The translations under genes and the position numbers were made by a program. Under the pieces are notes generated by a model. The model made no database searches. It was given only the letters and a program-made list of their open reading frames with translations, and had not been told where the DNA came from. A DNA stretch of 64,000 bases from Bin127 sp965203505. GTDB lineage: Bacteria; Chloroflexota; Dehalococcoidia; Lucifugimonadales; Lucifugimonadaceae. Location of the stretch: assembly GCA_965203505.1 (NCBI GenBank), contig OZ241880.1, positions 1,240,001 to 1,304,000 of the forward strand. Direction: 5' to 3'. Below, piece after piece: positions 41,246-50,401 of the stretch (position 1 is the stretch's first letter; the number at the start of each line of letters is the position of its first letter).

Positions 41246-44200
41246 ATGTCCGAAAGTAGCAAGACTGAAAGTTCTTGGAGACCGGGCATGACGCGGGTGT
41301 TCCTCTCCCCGTGGCCCGTGCTGCTGGTCGCCGCGGTGCTGCTCTCGCTGCTATTTTCTGCGATGTGGATGATGCTGTCGATGTCGAATGTGCAGGGGCA
41401 AGATGCATCCGGGTACGCGCCTTCCAACGTGCAGGTCGTGCCGGGCGACGGGACGCTTGCAGTGTCTTGGACGATAACGTCGCGACCCGGAGTGTCCGAC
41501 GCGGAGATCAGGCACTCGCTGCGCTGGAGCCAGGTCACCGGCGTGTGGGCCAATCCGGCGACGTACGAGTCGCCCTTCCCCAACAACGGTCTTCCGGTGC
41601 CGGCGGGTGCTACGAGCTACACCATAACGGGCCTGACGAACGGTGTGGCGACGGGAGTGTTCGTGCGCTCCTTCACCGGCGAAGACTACACGGAGCAGAG
41701 CGCGCAATCGAGCGGCTGGGTGCGGGTGAAGGGCGCCAACACCACCCCGCGCTCCGACCAGACACGCCCGCCTACGGCGACTCCGACTCCAACACCGACG
41801 CCGACAAACACACCGACTGCCACACCTACGCATACCCCTACTGCGACGCCCATGCTGCCGGTCGAGGGTTCGCCGACACCCACCTTTACACCCACCCCCA
41901 CTCCGACGCCTACACCAACTCATACCCCTACTCCGACACCGACGAACACGCCGACTGCCACACCTACTTCAACCACCCGTCCGATTCCCATTCCTACCTC
42001 GGCCTGTCTACCCCCATCGCAATTGGTCGCAGGCGTGTCGTCCGCACCACCGCGCGATTATCCGAAGTTGGAGGGCAGATTGAACGGTGCGTTTAGAGCT
42101 TATGAAGAAGACCGCGCAGAAGGGACAACTGTTGAAGGCGATTATGAAACGATCTACGTGGAAATAGGCCTATACGGTGACTTTTCGGACGTCGTCATAG
42201 AGTTCCTGGCCGCCAACGGAGTCGCAGTGGCCCCTTGGGACGACGACGGATATTTCTTAGCCGCGTTCGTTCCTGTACCTCTGCTGGGAAAATTGTCGGA
42301 ACTGCCGGAAGTGGAGTACGTGATGGCGATCGAGCTTGGTATTCCCGACGCATCATCTCCGACCATTTGGAAAGGCGATGAGAGCACCGTTTCCGCAGAT
42401 AGTTCATCAATGCCGACGTCCACGCCCGCTCCAGCAGCGATACGGCACGGCGCGAAGGAATGGCATGAGGGCGACTCGGATCTGAAGGGAGGAGGTGTGA
42501 AAGTAGGCGTCATCGACGTCGGGTTTCTAGGATTTTCGGATTTCAAGCGAAAGAAGCAATCCGAAGGCTTATTGACCGAATTCGCATTTTGGTGCAGCTC
42601 GGACCGTGGCAACGACCGCATTAGTAACTGCGAGAAGACTGACACGCATGGCACCGCGGTCGTCGAGGCCTTGCTGAACGTGGCTCCCGAAGTTGAACTC
42701 TACATCGCTAGGCCTTTGGGAAATGACCAACTTTACGAGGCTATCGATTGGATGGTCAATCAAAACGAAGTGGACGTAATCAACTATTCGGTCAGTTCTC
42801 GCTTCGACGGGCCGGGTGACGGCACTACCTGGCTTCGCGATCCAAAGGACTATCCGCCGACAAGACGACTACGGCGTTGGGAGTACAGCCCGTTTCATTC
42901 CTTGAACCTAGCCGTTGATGCCGGAGCCGTATGGGTCAACTCCGCGGGAAACCTGGGCGAACGGAGAGTTTATTTCGGAGACTACACCGGCGATAATCGG
43001 AATCGGTGGGACGACGACCGGGACAAATGGATGGATTTCATAGTGCCTACACCAACACCCAACCCTTCGAATCCCAATGCGGCGACACCGACGCCGGTAG
43101 ATACCAACAGCGTATTTGTTCATCATGAAAAGCCGTACTCGTTTAACTTGAGGTGGGTCAACAGTAGCAATGGAACGCCAGCTGATTTGGATTTGTACCT
43201 GTGCAGAGATGCGAACTGCAGCCGCGGCAACGTCATAAAAAGGAGCAAAAGTCCACGGGGTCTCGAGACACACCCTATCGATTATTTGGACGACGAAAAC
43301 AGCAATGTCACAAATTTGAACTACGAAGATCTAGGCCGTGCACATCTGAGAGTATGCCACCAATCCGGAGATAAGCCAGACAGCGTCCATTTGAGCATAC
43401 ACAATTGGCGGACCGCGAAGTCTCTGACGTGGAGCCAACCGTTCTATAGCATCAACAGTCTTCCTGAAAGCAACAGCCCAAGCATGCTAGCCGTCGGAGC
43501 CGCGAAAGCCACCGGCGATTATGAAAACCCCGTCTACACGATTAAGGACTATAGCAGCCGAGGCCCGACGATCGACGGCAGAGTTAAACCTGATATCTCA
43601 GCGGTCACCGAGGAAGATTCCATCGTTGACAAACGGACTTTCTTCGATGGGACCAGCGCGGCCGCGCCGCACGTCGCCGGCCTGGCCGCACTTGTGATCC
43701 AGCGGTTTCCGGACTACACGCCGGAGCAGGTGGTGGCCTACCTGAAGATGCACGCGATACGACGGCCGCCGGAAGCTGGCGACCCGCGGTTCATCGCCGA
43801 CCCTGACGCGCCGCAATCGCCCAACAACAGCTGGGGCTGGGGCTTCGCCCAGCTCCCGACGTTGACACCTACGCCCACTCCCACTGCTACCGCGACTCCC
43901 ACACCGACCCATACTCCAACGGCGACGGCGACGCACACACCCACGTCTACACCTACGTTTACTCCTACCCCGACGCCCACGCCTACTCCCACTCCTACCC
44001 ATACTCCCACTCCGACGCCCACACCTACTCCGACGCCCACACCTACTCCGACGCCCACACCTACTCCGACGCCGACATCCACCCCCACGTTTACTCCTAC
44101 ACCAACACCCACTCCGACCGCGACGCCGGTTCCGTCGGGCCGTCTGCGGGCGTCGAAGACGCGCATTCTGGTCGGCGAGCGGGTGAGGGTGACGGCACAC

Positions 44201-45319
44201 GACGTGAGACCGTCGAACCTCGCGGTGGACATCGCCCCACGGGGCGTGATCGACGAGTACCGCTGCTACGAAGAAGAATCGCAGGTGATCGGCGCCGCCG
44301 CGCAACAGCTCTCGACGACGATGGTGGGCTGTTCGCCCGGCCGGGGCTATGCGGTGCTTCTGTCGCCGGACCGAAGAACCGAACTCGACCGGGTGCGGAT
44401 CGATGTCGTCACGCCCACTCCGACCCCCACGCCGACACCGACACATACGCCTACTCCCACTGCAACTCCGACGCATACGCCGACCGCGACGCCGACGCCC
44501 AAGCCCGAGGGCTCGATTTCGGCGTCACGTTCCTCGATTCAGCGCGGACGTTCCGTGCGGGTGTGGGCGCACAACCTCTCGCCGTCCAACCTGTCCACCC
44601 GCATGGAGCTGAGCTCCCGCCTATCGCTCTCTTCGAGCTGCTCGTCCACCGGCGGTTCGACGACTTTGAAGTCGCGGACCGTCTACGGATGCAGCACCGG
44701 TTCGGCCTTCGTGACCCTTCGCACGTCCACTGGGACGTATCTGGACCGGGTCTACATCACGGTGACGGAACCACCACGTCCGGCCCCTCCCGCCCCCACA
44801 AACCTGCGCTACAGCGTCGGAACGACGTGGGCGAACTTCGTGTGGGACGCGCCTTCGGGCTACAGCACGTTCCAGATCACGTTCGACGGGCGTACGCGGA
44901 CGGTGACGCGCAGCTCCTACTTCGCGAGCGGTCTGCAACGGGGCACGCCCTACCGTTTCAGCGTGAGGACCAAGGCCAGCGACGGTCGTCTGAGCTCCGC
45001 GCGCAGCATCTCCATCGAGACCAAATGCTCGGTGCCCGGTACCTCCTGCTCGATAGCCGCGCGCGACCCTCTGCTGACCAGCTTCGGCGACGGAGTCTAC
45101 AGCGTCCGCGGCGACATCGCGCCGGGAACCTACGCCATCGGCACGGAAGCCGATGCTGGATCGTGCGAATGGGAGCGCATCTCCAGTCTCGACGGCTCGT
45201 CAGACCAGGTCGCCGAGAGCGGCGAATGGAGCCAGGGACTGCAAGTCGCAATCGCATCGACCGACGCCGCGTTCTACACTTCCGGATGCGGGACGTGGAG
45301 CTTGGTGAGAGGGCCGTGA
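41246..45319 (+). CDS. Large cell-surface subtilisin-like protease with Thr-Pro linkers
   Basis: A 1357-residue secreted or membrane-anchored serine protease (S8). An N-terminal hydrophobic helix (about 13-40) is followed by a fibronectin-III-like domain (about 48-160), a Thr-Pro linker and a prodomain-like segment (about 265-370). The catalytic triad is Asp424 in VGVIDVGF, His468 in KTDTHGTAV and Ser804 in GTSAAAPHVAGLAALV; AGN (VNSAGNLGER) holds the oxyanion Asn. A long insert (about 585-745) separates His and Ser. Two more Thr-Pro linkers and two small repeated domains (SISASRSSIQRGRSVRVWAH is similar to RLRASKTRILVGERVRVTAH) precede a final fibronectin-III domain. No C-terminal anchor seen. 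Confidence 0.9.
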   Translation: MSESSKTESSWRPGMTRVFLSPWPVLLVAAVLLSLLFSAMWMMLSMSNVQGQDASGYAPSNVQVVPGDGTLAVSWTITSRPGVSDAEIRHSLRWSQVTGVWANPATYESPFPNNGLPVPAGATSYTITGLTNGVATGVFVRSFTGEDYTEQSAQSSGWVRVKGANTTPRSDQTRPPTATPTPTPTPTNTPTATPTHTPTATPMLPVEGSPTPTFTPTPTPTPTPTHTPTPTPTNTPTATPTSTTRPIPIPTSACLPPSQLVAGVSSAPPRDYPKLEGRLNGAFRAYEEDRAEGTTVEGDYETIYVEIGLYGDFSDVVIEFLAANGVAVAPWDDDGYFLAAFVPVPLLGKLSELPEVEYVMAIELGIPDASSPTIWKGDESTVSADSSSMPTSTPAPAAIRHGAKEWHEGDSDLKGGGVKVGVIDVGFLGFSDFKRKKQSEGLLTEFAFWCSSDRGNDRISNCEKTDTHGTAVVEALLNVAPEVELYIARPLGNDQLYEAIDWMVNQNEVDVINYSVSSRFDGPGDGTTWLRDPKDYPPTRRLRRWEYSPFHSLNLAVDAGAVWVNSAGNLGERRVYFGDYTGDNRNRWDDDRDKWMDFIVPTPTPNPSNPNAATPTPVDTNSVFVHHEKPYSFNLRWVNSSNGTPADLDLYLCRDANCSRGNVIKRSKSPRGLETHPIDYLDDENSNVTNLNYEDLGRAHLRVCHQSGDKPDSVHLSIHNWRTAKSLTWSQPFYSINSLPESNSPSMLAVGAAKATGDYENPVYTIKDYSSRGPTIDGRVKPDISAVTEEDSIVDKRTFFDGTSAAAPHVAGLAALVIQRFPDYTPEQVVAYLKMHAIRRPPEAGDPRFIADPDAPQSPNNSWGWGFAQLPTLTPTPTPTATATPTPTHTPTATATHTPTSTPTFTPTPTPTPTPTPTHTPTPTPTPTPTPTPTPTPTPTPTPTSTPTFTPTPTPTPTATPVPSGRLRASKTRILVGERVRVTAHDVRPSNLAVDIAPRGVIDEYRCYEEESQVIGAAAQQLSTTMVGCSPGRGYAVLLSPDRRTELDRVRIDVVTPTPTPTPTPTHTPTPTATPTHTPTATPTPKPEGSISASRSSIQRGRSVRVWAHNLSPSNLSTRMELSSRLSLSSSCSSTGGSTTLKSRTVYGCSTGSAFVTLRTSTGTYLDRVYITVTEPPRPAPPAPTNLRYSVGTTWANFVWDAPSGYSTFQITFDGRTRTVTRSSYFASGLQRGTPYRFSVRTKASDGRLSSARSISIETKCSVPGTSCSIAARDPLLTSFGDGVYSVRGDIAPGTYAIGTEADAGSCEWERISSLDGSSDQVAESGEWSQGLQVAIASTDAAFYTSGCGTWSLVRGP
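41763..41995. repeat. Thr-Pro codon repeat, linker 1
   Basis: Tandem ACN-CCN codons encode TPTPTPT and TPTATPTHTPT linkers after the fibronectin-III domain. Wobble positions vary, so the block is conserved as protein rather than as an exact DNA satellite. A 15-codon stretch around 41860-41885 lacks the pattern (LPVEGSP). Confidence 0.85.
43858..44132. repeat. Thr-Pro codon repeat, linker 2
   Basis: The longest Thr-Pro block, about 90 codons, in the protease gene after the catalytic domain. The 12-base unit ACGCCCACACCT recurs several times near 44010-44070 with few changes, so this part may vary in copy number. On the opposite strand it reads as a long Gly-Val repeat, which is an artefact. 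Confidence 0.85.
44410..44505. repeat. Thr-Pro codon repeat, linker 3
   Basis: A short Thr-Pro-Thr-His/Ala-Thr block between the two similar small domains of the protease. Confidence 0.85.
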
Positions 45320-45320
45320 A

Positions 45321-46273
45321 GTGTTAGAGATAATGGTCGAAATAGCGGATGCTTGGACAGAGACCGACTACAATCTTGGAGCTACTTGTGCGGCGGGTGG
45401 CAGCGACACCATTATATGGCGAAACGTTTTATGTCCTCTAGGCGATGCATGGCTTTGGGGTGCAGTACTTACTACTCTAATTTTTTCCCTTTATACATGG
45501 TAGGAGTATTGCTGGCCCCTGTCGTCGCGATTGCAGAGTTCTTTAGTCTGAAGTTGAAGCGCGGTCTAAGCCTGCTGTCATCTGCACGGGTCGCCATCGT
45601 CTCGGCCGCATATTCCGTGTTGTTCTTTCTTCCGTACCTCATGCACAAGTTCAAAGACAAATCGTGCTTCAGCGATGGACGAGCTGCTGTATACGTCGGT
45701 ATACATCTGTACTGGCTATTCGGCGTCAGCATGTTATGGATATATAGTCTGGCAAACACGGGTTTCGATAATTTGTTGGATTTCAGTGGGCGCTACCTAA
45801 TACACTACCCTCAACGTTCCAACGAAGAGATCATAACATCGGTAGCGATAATCGTTCTGTTGCTGACTTGCATCTACTCGGCCCTGTATCTCTGGCGCGC
45901 CCATCGCGCAGGAATGATACGCGGCTTTGCCATCGCACCGTTCGTTTTAGCTCTCGCCTGGTCCTACATCGGAAACGAAGACTGTAATGCATACGAATGC
46001 ACACTCGATACTTATAGTTGTGCAAATCTACGGCCAGATGAACTGGAATATCAAGGTGCTGGTACGTTTTACTACTGGGCTTTGCCGTTGATATTGGCGA
46101 GCGTCGCGTGGATCGGATACACGTCGATCAGGCTATGGCGAGCAAGACCGGGCGTCCAACCCCCAGCCGCGGCTGCCCCCGAGACTCGCACACCCCCTTC
46201 ATCGAGAAGTTCGCCATCCAATCCAGCGACGCCGCGTACTACACCTCCGGATACGGAACCTAGAGATTCGTGA
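45321..46273 (+). pseudogene. Multi-helix membrane protein, apparently frameshifted
   Basis: The first frame runs from GTG 45321 (or ATG 45333) and encodes VLCPLGDAWLWGAVLTTLIF, a first membrane helix, then stops at 45501-45503. Membrane helices continue in the minus-one frame from about 45497 (MVGVLLAPVVAIAEFFSLKL) to 46273, giving at least four more helices and a Pro-rich cytoplasmic tail. The part of the second frame before 45497 (a Ser/Arg/Cys-rich stretch) does not look like protein, so a single-base change near the T-run at 45480-45487 probably split one gene of about 310 residues. No canonical slippery site is seen. It begins directly after the protease stop and could be its membrane partner. 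Confidence 0.5.
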
Positions 46274-46308
46274 GGGGCCTGACGGGCGGGAAACTCGGAG
46301 TTTGAAAT

Positions 46309-46890
46309 CTACTTCTTGTGAATTCCGACGGATTCCATGACGTCGCCTTGCTCGATGGCTAGGACGACGTCCATGCCGCTGGTTACTTTTCCGAAGACGG
46401 CGTGGCAGGATGTTCCTCGGACTTCGCAGGGTTTGAGTTGACCGTCGACGTAAGGGTCGAGGTGGGGAGTTGCGGCGTGGGTTATGAAGAATTGCGAAGT
46501 GTTGGTGTTAAAACCGGCGTTGGCCATCGAGAGGATTCCCGGTGAGTCGTGTTTCATGTTGGGATGGAAGACATCCTCGAACTGATCCACCGATTTACCT
46601 TCTGCGTTTGTGCCGCCTTGGATTACGAAACCATCGATGACTCGGTGCCACGGGGAGTTGGTGTAGAAGCCGTCGTTGGCTAGATTGACGAAGTTCTCGA
46701 CGTAGACACCGGCGATGTCGTTGTAAAGGTCGGCTTCGATGTCGCCTTTGTTGGTCTTGATAGTGACGGAGTAGGAGGCGTTGGGATCGTAGCTCGCGCC
46801 ACCGCCACCTTCTTCGCTGCCGCAGGCTGTGAACAGTGCCACCGTGGTCGCACTCGCGATCAATGCCGTCGCCTTCAGTATGTTCGTCAT
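46309..46890 (-). CDS. Secreted cyclophilin-type peptidyl-prolyl isomerase (lipoprotein)
   Basis: A 193-residue lipoprotein: signal helix and lipobox at ALFTAC with lipidated Cys23, a Gly/Glu-rich linker, then a cyclophilin domain (about 39-193). Catalytic residues are largely kept: Arg in WHRVIDGFVIQGG and the Gln-Phe-Phe in NTSQFFITH. The usual active-site Trp is replaced near HLDPYVDG. A Cys pair in LKPCEVRGTSCHAVFGKV is an insertion also seen in the much larger lipoprotein at 51163-54114. Likely assists folding of exported proteins on the outer face of the membrane. It lies divergent from the 2-oxoacid dehydrogenase operon. Confidence 0.93.
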   Translation of the reverse strand: MTNILKATALIASATTVALFTACGSEEGGGGASYDPNASYSVTIKTNKGDIEADLYNDIAGVYVENFVNLANDGFYTNSPWHRVIDGFVIQGGTNAEGKSVDQFEDVFHPNMKHDSPGILSMANAGFNTNTSQFFITHAATPHLDPYVDGQLKPCEVRGTSCHAVFGKVTSGMDVVLAIEQGDVMESVGIHKK

Positions 46891-47007
46891 GTTTTTGGAT
46901 GCCTCCGTCGTGTCAACCTGCGGATTCGGCTGAGCATTCTACCGCCGGCGGGCCAATCCTGAGCCCACGGTAATCGAGTATATCCCTCCGTTTTGAAAGG
47001 TCGAAAG

Positions 47008-47038
47008 TTGAGTGCGTTTTCGAGATGCAAACTATAAT
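47008..47038 (+). promoter_or_regulatory. Putative promoter of the 2-oxoacid dehydrogenase operon
   Basis: A perfect TATAAT at 47033-47038 is preceded by TTGAGT at 47008-47013 with a 19-base spacer. Transcription would begin about seven bases downstream, at or next to the ATG at 47046. The message would then be leaderless, fitting the absence of a ribosome-binding site there. The alternative ATG at 47025 would lie upstream of this transcription start. Confidence 0.45.
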
Positions 47039-47045
47039 CCGCGTT

Positions 47046-48089
47046 ATGGATGAATCGCCGAATCTCACTACTGTTGGCGCGGATCTGAAACTGCCGGGTG
47101 ATTTGACGCACGAACGTCTGCTCGATGCCTACAAGACGATGTGCCTGAGCCGGGCTTTGGACATCAGGATCTGGACATTGAACCGGCAGGGCAAGGCTGC
47201 GATCGCGGCTTCTGCCCAAGGACATGAAGCAGCGCAGGTCGCAACGGTTATGGCAACGGATCCGGCGCGAGATCGGTATCTCATCTATTACCGTCAACTT
47301 ACTGCTACGTTGATGTTGGGAACGACACCTACCGAGATGTTGATGCAATTTTTGGCGAAGGAGGGGGAGATCCTCAGCGCGGCTCGGCAATTTCCATTGC
47401 ACGGCTCTCATCCAAGAGTGGATCTTTTTTCCTTTTCTAATGTCGTGGGGACGCAATTGCCTCAGGCCGTAGGCGTCGCCTTGGCGGACAAGATGAAGGG
47501 GCGGGATGCGGTAACGCTCTCGTTTTTCGGCGACGGCGCAGCGAGTCAGGGAGATTGCCACGAAGCGATGAATTTCGCCGGCATCCACGATGTCCCGGTT
47601 GTGTTTTTGTGCGAGAACAATCGCTATGCGATCTCCGTGCCGTTGGCGCAGCAGATGCCAGTTGAATCGATCGCCTCGCGTGCTTCCGCGTACGGAATCC
47701 CTGGCGTCGAGGTGGACGGGACTGACATAGTCGCTACCTATGAGGCAGTCAAGGAGGCCGTTGACCGGGCGCGATCAGGAGGCGGTGCGAGCCTGGTGGA
47801 ATTGCGAGTCGAGCGATTGTTACCTCACACGACCGACGACGATCATTCTCGGTATCGGTCAGCTGATGACATCGAGCGGATGCGAGATTTGGATCCGTTG
47901 CCGATCGCTGAACAGATGCTTCGCAGACACGGCATTTTAGATGATGAAACTGATGCTCGATTTAAGGAAATCGCCCGCAAGGCAGTTGACGATGCGACCG
48001 ACGAAGTAGAGGCGTTGCCGTTCCCTCGAGTCGCTGATATGTATCGAGGAGTACTCGAGGCGGATACCGGGAGCAACGCCCATGGCTGA
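47046..48089 (+). CDS. 2-oxoacid dehydrogenase E1 component, alpha subunit
   Basis: The thiamine-diphosphate-binding half of E1 in a pyruvate or branched-chain 2-oxoacid dehydrogenase complex, 347 residues from ATG 47046 (47025 is possible but would need a leader upstream of the likely TATAAT). FFGDGAASQGDCHEAMNFAG carries the TPP/Mg motif near residue 160-180. HTTDDDHSRYRSADD near 265 is the phosphorylation-loop region of branched-chain types. It overlaps the beta gene by eight bases. I cannot tell branched-chain from pyruvate specificity with confidence; the loop favours branched-chain. Confidence 0.93.
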   Translation: MDESPNLTTVGADLKLPGDLTHERLLDAYKTMCLSRALDIRIWTLNRQGKAAIAASAQGHEAAQVATVMATDPARDRYLIYYRQLTATLMLGTTPTEMLMQFLAKEGEILSAARQFPLHGSHPRVDLFSFSNVVGTQLPQAVGVALADKMKGRDAVTLSFFGDGAASQGDCHEAMNFAGIHDVPVVFLCENNRYAISVPLAQQMPVESIASRASAYGIPGVEVDGTDIVATYEAVKEAVDRARSGGGASLVELRVERLLPHTTDDDHSRYRSADDIERMRDLDPLPIAEQMLRRHGILDDETDARFKEIARKAVDDATDEVEALPFPRVADMYRGVLEADTGSNAHG

Positions 48090-49068
48090 GATGACGCTCA
48101 TCGAAGCGGTGCGTGAGACTCTCCGTGAGGAGATGCGCAGAGATTCCGATATCTTCATGATGGGCGAAGATATCGGTCCTCGTGGCGGCGTTTTCTTGGC
48201 TTCCGAAGGGTTTGTGGAGGAGTTTGGTGAAGATCGAATCATAAACACCCCCTTGGCGGAGTCTTCAATCATCGGTATCGCTCTAGGGGCAGCAGTGAAC
48301 GGGATGAGGCCCGTGGCGGAGATACAGTTTGCGGATTTCGTTTGGCCCGCGATCAACCAGTTAGTCGGCGAAGCGGCGAGAGTGAGATACGGCACCGACG
48401 GCGGGAAAACCGCACCGATGACGGTCCGGGTGCCCTACGGTGGAGGTGTGCGTGGCGGACTGTATCACTCGCAAAGCATCGAGGTTCTATTCGCACATAC
48501 GCCCGGACTCCAAGTTGTGGCGCCGGCGACGCCATATGACGCTAGGGGGTTGTTAAGATCTGCGATCCGATCCAACGACCCGACTGTCTTCCTGGAACAC
48601 AAACGCACCTATCGTCTGGTCCGTGGGGATGCGCCCGAGGGGGAATACACCGAACCGATCGGCAAAGCCGATATCAAACGTGCCGGCAGCGATGTCTCAC
48701 TGATCACCTACGGGCTTATGCTTCATCATTCACTGCAGGCAGCCGAATCCGTCGCTGAATCCGATGGCATCCAGGCCGAGATCGTTGACCTTCGAACGCT
48801 CCGTCCTATCGATGCGGAAACAATCCTCGATTCGGTCGCAAGAACCGGCAGGGCATTGATCGTTCAAGAAGACACAGGTGCGGTGAGCGTGTCGTCGGAG
48901 GTTAGTGCGATTATTGCACAAGATGGTTTCTTCGACCTAGACGCGCCGGTGATGCGGGTCAATCCGCCAGAGATCCCGCCGATGCCGTTCAGCCCGTTGC
49001 AGGAGGCTGAGTATATGCCTTCGCCCGAGAAGATTGCGATGGCGATTCGCCAATTGGCTGAGGTCTAA
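48082..49068 (+). CDS. 2-oxoacid dehydrogenase E1 component, beta subunit
   Basis: A 328-residue transketolase-like beta subunit of E1. The N-terminus MAEMTLIEAVRETLREEMRR, the motif MMGEDIGPRGGVFLASEGF and RVPYGGGVRGGLYHSQSIE are typical. VVAPATPYDARGLLRSAIRS and the C-terminal PEIPPMPFSPLQEAEYMPSP close the family pattern. It completes E1 together with the alpha subunit encoded upstream (eight-base overlap) and is followed by E2 with a four-base gap. A dihydrolipoamide dehydrogenase (E3) is not in the window. Confidence 0.95.
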   Translation: MAEMTLIEAVRETLREEMRRDSDIFMMGEDIGPRGGVFLASEGFVEEFGEDRIINTPLAESSIIGIALGAAVNGMRPVAEIQFADFVWPAINQLVGEAARVRYGTDGGKTAPMTVRVPYGGGVRGGLYHSQSIEVLFAHTPGLQVVAPATPYDARGLLRSAIRSNDPTVFLEHKRTYRLVRGDAPEGEYTEPIGKADIKRAGSDVSLITYGLMLHHSLQAAESVAESDGIQAEIVDLRTLRPIDAETILDSVARTGRALIVQEDTGAVSVSSEVSAIIAQDGFFDLDAPVMRVNPPEIPPMPFSPLQEAEYMPSPEKIAMAIRQLAEV

Positions 49069-49072
49069 TCCT

Positions 49073-50401
49073 GTGGCCACGATGACGATAGAGATGCCGC
49101 ATGTCGGCGAATCGGTGACCGAGGCGATTATCGGAAAGTGGTTAGTGTCGCCAGGAGACGCGATCCACAGATACGATCCACTCGTGGAAGTGGTAACCGA
49201 CAAGGTGAACATGGAAGTGCCAGCGCCACGTGACGGAACCATTACCGAGCTGTTGGTTAACGAGGGTGACACCGTTCAAATGGGTGCACCGATCGCGGCT
49301 ATGGAGGTAGAAGGCGCGGTAACGATCACTGATCCCTCGTCGGCTCCGGAATCGGTGGAACGTTCGGTTCAGTCGGCTAGTCGAGTAGGGTCGATGATCG
49401 TCGGGGCTAATGTTGGTCCTACGGGAGGCGAATTTACCGACACGAGTCTTGGTTCGGAACCGGATGTCAACGATTCGCGACCGTCAGGATCTCGAACTTC
49501 GTCTCGAGAGAAGCGTCGAGGTAGAGCGAGAGGCGAAGCGCGGATTTCACCAGTTGTGCGGCGGCTAGCTGAGAAACACGGGATCGATGTCAGTCTGATC
49601 GACGGTACCGGTCGCGGCGGCCGAGTCACTAAGCGCGACGTAGAAGCGTTTCTTGAATCGGCGAGCGTAAGCGCGACGGCGGCGACTCAAATCGCGGACG
49701 AGATCGTTGAACCCACACCGATTCGCCGGATGATCGCCGACAACATGTCTCGCAGTTTTCGTGAGATCCCACATGCGTGGGGTGCGATCGAAGTTGATGT
49801 CACATCGATGGTCGAGTACCGGCGCACAAATATCGATCGCGTAAAGGCTCAGACGGGGCAGCGCCTGACCTATTTGCCAATTGTCTTGCACCATGTCGCA
49901 CAGTCATTGCGGGAGCACCGGCTGCTTAACTCAAGCTGGGTTGATGGGAATGTCGTACTGAAAGGCGCGATTAACATCGGTGTCGCAGTCGCCTCCGATC
50001 AAGGATTGGTGGTTCCGGTCGTTCAGGGTGCAGACCGACTTTCGATCGAGGACACCGTGTCTGAAATGTCGAGGGTTGTGGAGGGTGCGCGTAAGGGTCG
50101 ATTGGGATTGGACGATGTTCGAGGAGGAACGTTCACCCTCAACAACACCGGAGCGCTCGGTTCGATGTTGGGCGGTGCGATCATCAATCATCCGCAAGCC
50201 GCAATCTTGACCACCGAGGCGATCGTAAAGCGGCCGGTGGTTGTCGAAACCTCGAACGGTCACGAAGCGATCGCGATTCGATCCATTATGAACATGTGTC
50301 TTTCGTTCGACCATCGGATAATTGATGGTGCGGAGGCGATGGCGTTTCTCAACGACGTCAAGAGCCGATTGGAATCGATGTCGATGGACTCCGAGGGCTA
50401 A
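49073..50401 (+). CDS. Dihydrolipoamide acyltransferase (E2)
   Basis: The 442-residue core of the complex, from GTG at 49073 with GAGG eight bases upstream; ATG at 49082 is the alternative. The N-terminal lipoyl domain carries Lys44 in VTDKVNMEVP, which LipB/LipA modify. A flexible Ser/Gly/Arg linker (about 90-165) follows. Next is a peripheral-subunit-binding domain (RISPVVRRLAEKHGIDVSLI, then GTGRGGRVTKRDVEAFL). The C-terminal catalytic domain has His414 in SFDHRIIDG. Its stop overlaps the lipB start by one base. It transfers the acyl group from E1 to CoA. Confidence 0.95.
   Translation: MATMTIEMPHVGESVTEAIIGKWLVSPGDAIHRYDPLVEVVTDKVNMEVPAPRDGTITELLVNEGDTVQMGAPIAAMEVEGAVTITDPSSAPESVERSVQSASRVGSMIVGANVGPTGGEFTDTSLGSEPDVNDSRPSGSRTSSREKRRGRARGEARISPVVRRLAEKHGIDVSLIDGTGRGGRVTKRDVEAFLESASVSATAATQIADEIVEPTPIRRMIADNMSRSFREIPHAWGAIEVDVTSMVEYRRTNIDRVKAQTGQRLTYLPIVLHHVAQSLREHRLLNSSWVDGNVVLKGAINIGVAVASDQGLVVPVVQGADRLSIEDTVSEMSRVVEGARKGRLGLDDVRGGTFTLNNTGALGSMLGGAIINHPQAAILTTEAIVKRPVVVETSNGHEAIAIRSIMNMCLSFDHRIIDGAEAMAFLNDVKSRLESMSMDSEG

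Noticed and set aside
41275..42096. 273-residue plus-strand frame in the protease gene
   Set aside because: A plus-one shadow whose Asp/Thr/Tyr/His repeats are the Thr-Pro linker read out of frame.
43858..44132. Possible CRISPR-like or satellite array
   Set aside because: The repeats are codon-level Thr-Pro units inside an open frame, with no unique spacers.
43738..44232. Minus-strand frame with long Gly-Val repeats
   Set aside because: Antisense of the Thr-Pro codons; not a real elastin-like gene.
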